From Alistipes sp. Zagget8 (lineage in GTDB: Bacteria; Bacteroidota; Bacteroidia; Bacteroidales; Rikenellaceae), in NCBI GenBank assembly GCA_001941065.1, contig MSHJ01000005.1, positions 186,001 to 250,000 on the forward strand: a stretch of DNA of 64,000 bases. Reading direction: 5' to 3'. The position numbers were made by a program, and so were the translations under genes. The notes beneath the pieces are model-generated. The model was not told where the DNA came from. It saw only the letters and a program-made list of their open reading frames with translations, and did not search any database. Position 1 is the first letter of the stretch, and each line of letters begins with the position of its first letter. Positions 62,001 to 64,000 of the stretch are shown here, piece by piece.

Positions 62001-62814
62001 TTTTTCCACACCGCAGGTGATGGCGATTCTGAACGTCACGCCCGATTCGTTCTATGCCGATAGCCGTATGCCTGATGGCGACGCCGTCGAACAGCGTGTC
62101 CGGGAGGCCGTGGCCGAAGGTGCGCAGTTGATCGACGTGGGGGGCTACTCCTCGCGTCCCGGCGCCGACGAGGTCCCTGCCGACGAGGAGTGGCGGCGTG
62201 TGGCGCTGGGCGTGGAAGCCGTGCGGCGACTGGCTCCGGATGTGCCGGTTTCGGTCGATACGTTCCGCAGCGAGGTGGCCGCAAAGGCTGTCGAGACGTT
62301 CGGACCGTTGATTATCAACGATATTTCCGCCGGGGAACTCGACCCTGCGATGCTCTCCGTTGCCGCGGAATACGACGTTCCCTATATCGCCATGCACATG
62401 AAGGGCGACCCGCAGACGATGCAGTCGCAGACCGACTACCGGCGCGACATCACCACCGAGGTCGTGGATTATTTCCGCTCCCGCACCGAAGCGATGCTTG
62501 CGGCGGGCATCCGGCGTGAAAACATCGTCCTCGATCCCGGTTTCGGCTTCGCCAAGACCACGGAGCAGAACTATGAACTGCTCGCCGGACTGCATGAACT
62601 CTGTGCACTGGGCTATCCCGTGCTGGCGGGTCTTTCGCGCAAGTCGATGATTTATAAAGTCCTCGGCACGACGCCTGCCGGGTCGCTCGCGGGCACGGTG
62701 GCGCTGGGCTGGGAGTGCCTGCGTCAGGGAGCGAAGATTCTGCGGGTCCACGACGTGCGCGAGGCCGCCGATACGGTGCGGCTGTTCGGCCTGTTTGAAC
62801 GTAACCGAAAATAG
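61981..62814 (+). CDS. folP: Dihydropteroate synthase
   Basis: The 277-residue protein is a TIM-barrel DHPS with the pterin and phosphate motifs MAILNVTPDSFYADSR, GAQLIDVGGYSSRPGADEVP, VSVDTFRSEVA, INDISAGELDP, DPGFGFAKT and the sulfonamide-region LAGLSRKSMIYKVLG. It joins p-aminobenzoate to the pterin in folate synthesis and is the target of sulfonamides. The ATG at 61981 lies inside the coaE end, which implies coupled translation. Confidence 0.96.
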   Translation: MKPLQIDFSTPQVMAILNVTPDSFYADSRMPDGDAVEQRVREAVAEGAQLIDVGGYSSRPGADEVPADEEWRRVALGVEAVRRLAPDVPVSVDTFRSEVAAKAVETFGPLIINDISAGELDPAMLSVAAEYDVPYIAMHMKGDPQTMQSQTDYRRDITTEVVDYFRSRTEAMLAAGIRRENIVLDPGFGFAKTTEQNYELLAGLHELCALGYPVLAGLSRKSMIYKVLGTTPAGSLAGTVALGWECLRQGAKILRVHDVREAADTVRLFGLFERNRK

Positions 62815-62816
62815 CT

Positions 62817-63617
62817 ATGGCAAACGAACGACCAGCGGCGGATGCCGCGGAAAAATCCTCCGGAAAACCGGCCGGCCGGCGGAACCAACACCGTTCCGGG
62901 CGTTCGGGCCCGCGTTCCGGACAATCGGGGAATGCCCCGGCCCGTAATCCGCGGCGGTGGGCGTGGCGGGAATACGCCCTGCAGCTTTCGGTGGTGATCC
63001 TCGGTATCGTGGTGACCTTTGCGGGGAGCGGCCTGATCGAACGCTGGCGGCAGGCGCGGCAGGTCCGCACGACCATGCTGCTGGTTTATGAGGAACTGAA
63101 AACCAATCTTAAACTGCGTAACGTCTGCTGCGAGAAATTGCGTTTCGACCAAAACGGGATGCTGATGTTCGACCGCTACGAACGGAATGTGGACCTTATC
63201 CCGGAGGATTCGCTGGATCGCTACGTAACGCTGCTCGGTACGATGTACGGCGTCGGCGTCCAGAGCGACGCTTTCGAGGTGCTGAAGAGCTCGGGCGTGA
63301 TCCAATTTGTCGGGGATATGGACCTGCTGATGCAGGTGCTGGGCTGTTACCGGCAGCTGGGTGATTTCGAAGCCCGGGTCGATTCGTATACCCAAAGCAA
63401 GGTGAATGCGATGAACCATTTTTCCACCGGCAGCATCCACACCGATTTCCACCTGGAGTCGCGCGAGCTGTGGCGGATGTTGCTCCGCGATCCCATGTGC
63501 AACAGTTTCATCGGCATGTCGGCCTATTATGTGGGCTATCCCGACTATCTCCGGAGCGACATTGCCGGTGTCGGGAAAACCATCGCCGCCATCAACGCAA
63601 AATACGGATTCGAATGA
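62817..63617 (+). CDS. Single-helix membrane protein of unknown function
   Basis: The 266-residue protein starts with a basic, disordered stretch (residues 1-48, rich in Arg, Gly, Ser, Pro), then one transmembrane helix (LQLSVVILGIVVTFAGSGLI, about 55-75) and an extracytoplasmic helical domain of about 190 residues. Similar proteins in Bacteroidetes carry DUF6090-like annotation, which I recall only loosely. It lies 2 bases after folP and overlaps the lolD-like start by four bases (ATGA), so it belongs to the operon. No catalytic motif is visible. Confidence 0.65.
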   Translation: MANERPAADAAEKSSGKPAGRRNQHRSGRSGPRSGQSGNAPARNPRRWAWREYALQLSVVILGIVVTFAGSGLIERWRQARQVRTTMLLVYEELKTNLKLRNVCCEKLRFDQNGMLMFDRYERNVDLIPEDSLDRYVTLLGTMYGVGVQSDAFEVLKSSGVIQFVGDMDLLMQVLGCYRQLGDFEARVDSYTQSKVNAMNHFSTGSIHTDFHLESRELWRMLLRDPMCNSFIGMSAYYVGYPDYLRSDIAGVGKTIAAINAKYGFE

Positions 63618-64000
63618 TACGAGTTACCGACATACACAAGCGATTCGGCACGCTGGAGGTGCTGAAAGGCGTCTCGCTCGACGTGGCGCCGGGCGAGGTG
63701 GTCTCCATCGTGGGGGCCAGCGGCGCCGGGAAGACCACGCTGTTGCAAATCATGGGAACCCTTTCGCGTCCCGACAGCGGACGTGTGGAGATCGGCGGCG
63801 AGGATGTCTCCGCGCTGGGCGACAAGGCTTTGTCGCGGTTCCGCAACGAGCGTATCGGCTTCGTCTTCCAGTTCCACCACCTGCTGGCCGAGTTCACGGC
63901 TTTCGAGAACGTCTGCATTCCGGGACTGATCGGGCGGCGTCCCCGTGCCGATGTCGAACGACGTGCCGCCGAGCTGCTCGCTATGATGGACCTCACGGCA
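63614..64000 (+). CDS. lolD: LolD-like ABC transporter ATPase (cut by window edge)
   Basis: The first 129 codons are present. They show a LolD/MacB-type ATPase: IRVTDIHKRFGTLEVLKGVS, Walker A VGASGAGKTTLLQIMGTL, then RPDSGRVEIGGEDV and the Q-loop region IGFVFQFHHLLAEFTAFENV. LolCDE releases lipoproteins from the inner membrane, a good fit with the many lipoproteins here. The signature motif and Walker B lie beyond the window. A MacB-type exporter ATPase is the alternative. Confidence 0.85.
   Translation, partial: MIRVTDIHKRFGTLEVLKGVSLDVAPGEVVSIVGASGAGKTTLLQIMGTLSRPDSGRVEIGGEDVSALGDKALSRFRNERIGFVFQFHHLLAEFTAFENVCIPGLIGRRPRADVERRAAELLAMMDLTA

Overview
This window looks like chromosome of a gut-associated member of the Bacteroidales, most like Alistipes. 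The evidence is the high G+C content (roughly 60 % by eye), SusC/SusD-type glycan uptake, a hybrid two-component sensor, many lipoproteins with Bacteroidetes-style lipoboxes, and promoters of the Bacteroidetes form TTTG-N19/20-TAnnTTTG. No phage, plasmid, transposase, CRISPR array, rRNA or tRNA was seen.

Region 1 (1-22.9 kb) is dominated by a glycosaminoglycan locus. Two tandem secreted metallophosphoesterases (the first cut by the window edge) and a DUF6377-type membrane regulator come first. A leftward operon follows: a PL12 heparinase III paralogue broken by one in-frame amber codon, an intact PL12 and a PL13 heparin lyase I. Facing it is a rightward, tightly coupled operon: two S-type sulfatases, a Tat-exported PHP-like lipoprotein, a ROK sugar kinase, an MFS sugar porter and a DUF4962/heparinase II/III lyase (PL15-like). 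It ends beside a hybrid two-component system gene that is frameshifted at a run of ten C. Together they could depolymerise heparin or heparan sulfate, desulfate the products, import a monosaccharide by MFS and phosphorylate it. No SusC/SusD pair sits in this locus.

Region 2 (22.9-37 kb) is mostly housekeeping: prs, the GTPase ysxC, a creD locus with its own small repressor and a shared palindromic operator, a choloylglycine-hydrolase-family amidase, a PagL-like outer-membrane protein, arginine decarboxylase, and the run HU-like protein, sigma-54 activator, lptE, unknown, secG. A second DUF6377-type regulator closes the region.

Region 3 (37-47.7 kb) is a compact polysaccharide utilisation locus: susC, susD, GH30, surface glycan-binding protein, GH3. 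The set and order resemble the beta-1,6-glucan (pustulan) locus of Bacteroides thetaiotaomicron. The divergent DUF6377 protein is its likely regulator.

Region 4 (47.7-64 kb) holds core genes (GNAT acetyltransferase, cdaA, ompH/skp, ruvA, dnaK, a small multidrug resistance protein, an EamA transporter, secDF, ybbR-like, coaE, folP, lolD). It also holds a pair of FKBP-like lipoproteins, one with a Tyr/Gly-rich tract, and a small DNA-binding protein.

The most unusual signals are the two lesions in the heparin locus, homopolymer tracts in the HTCS gene and susC, an 82-bp repeat family with a covarying hairpin next to promoters, an inverted-repeat element upstream of dnaK, and matching operators in the creD region.
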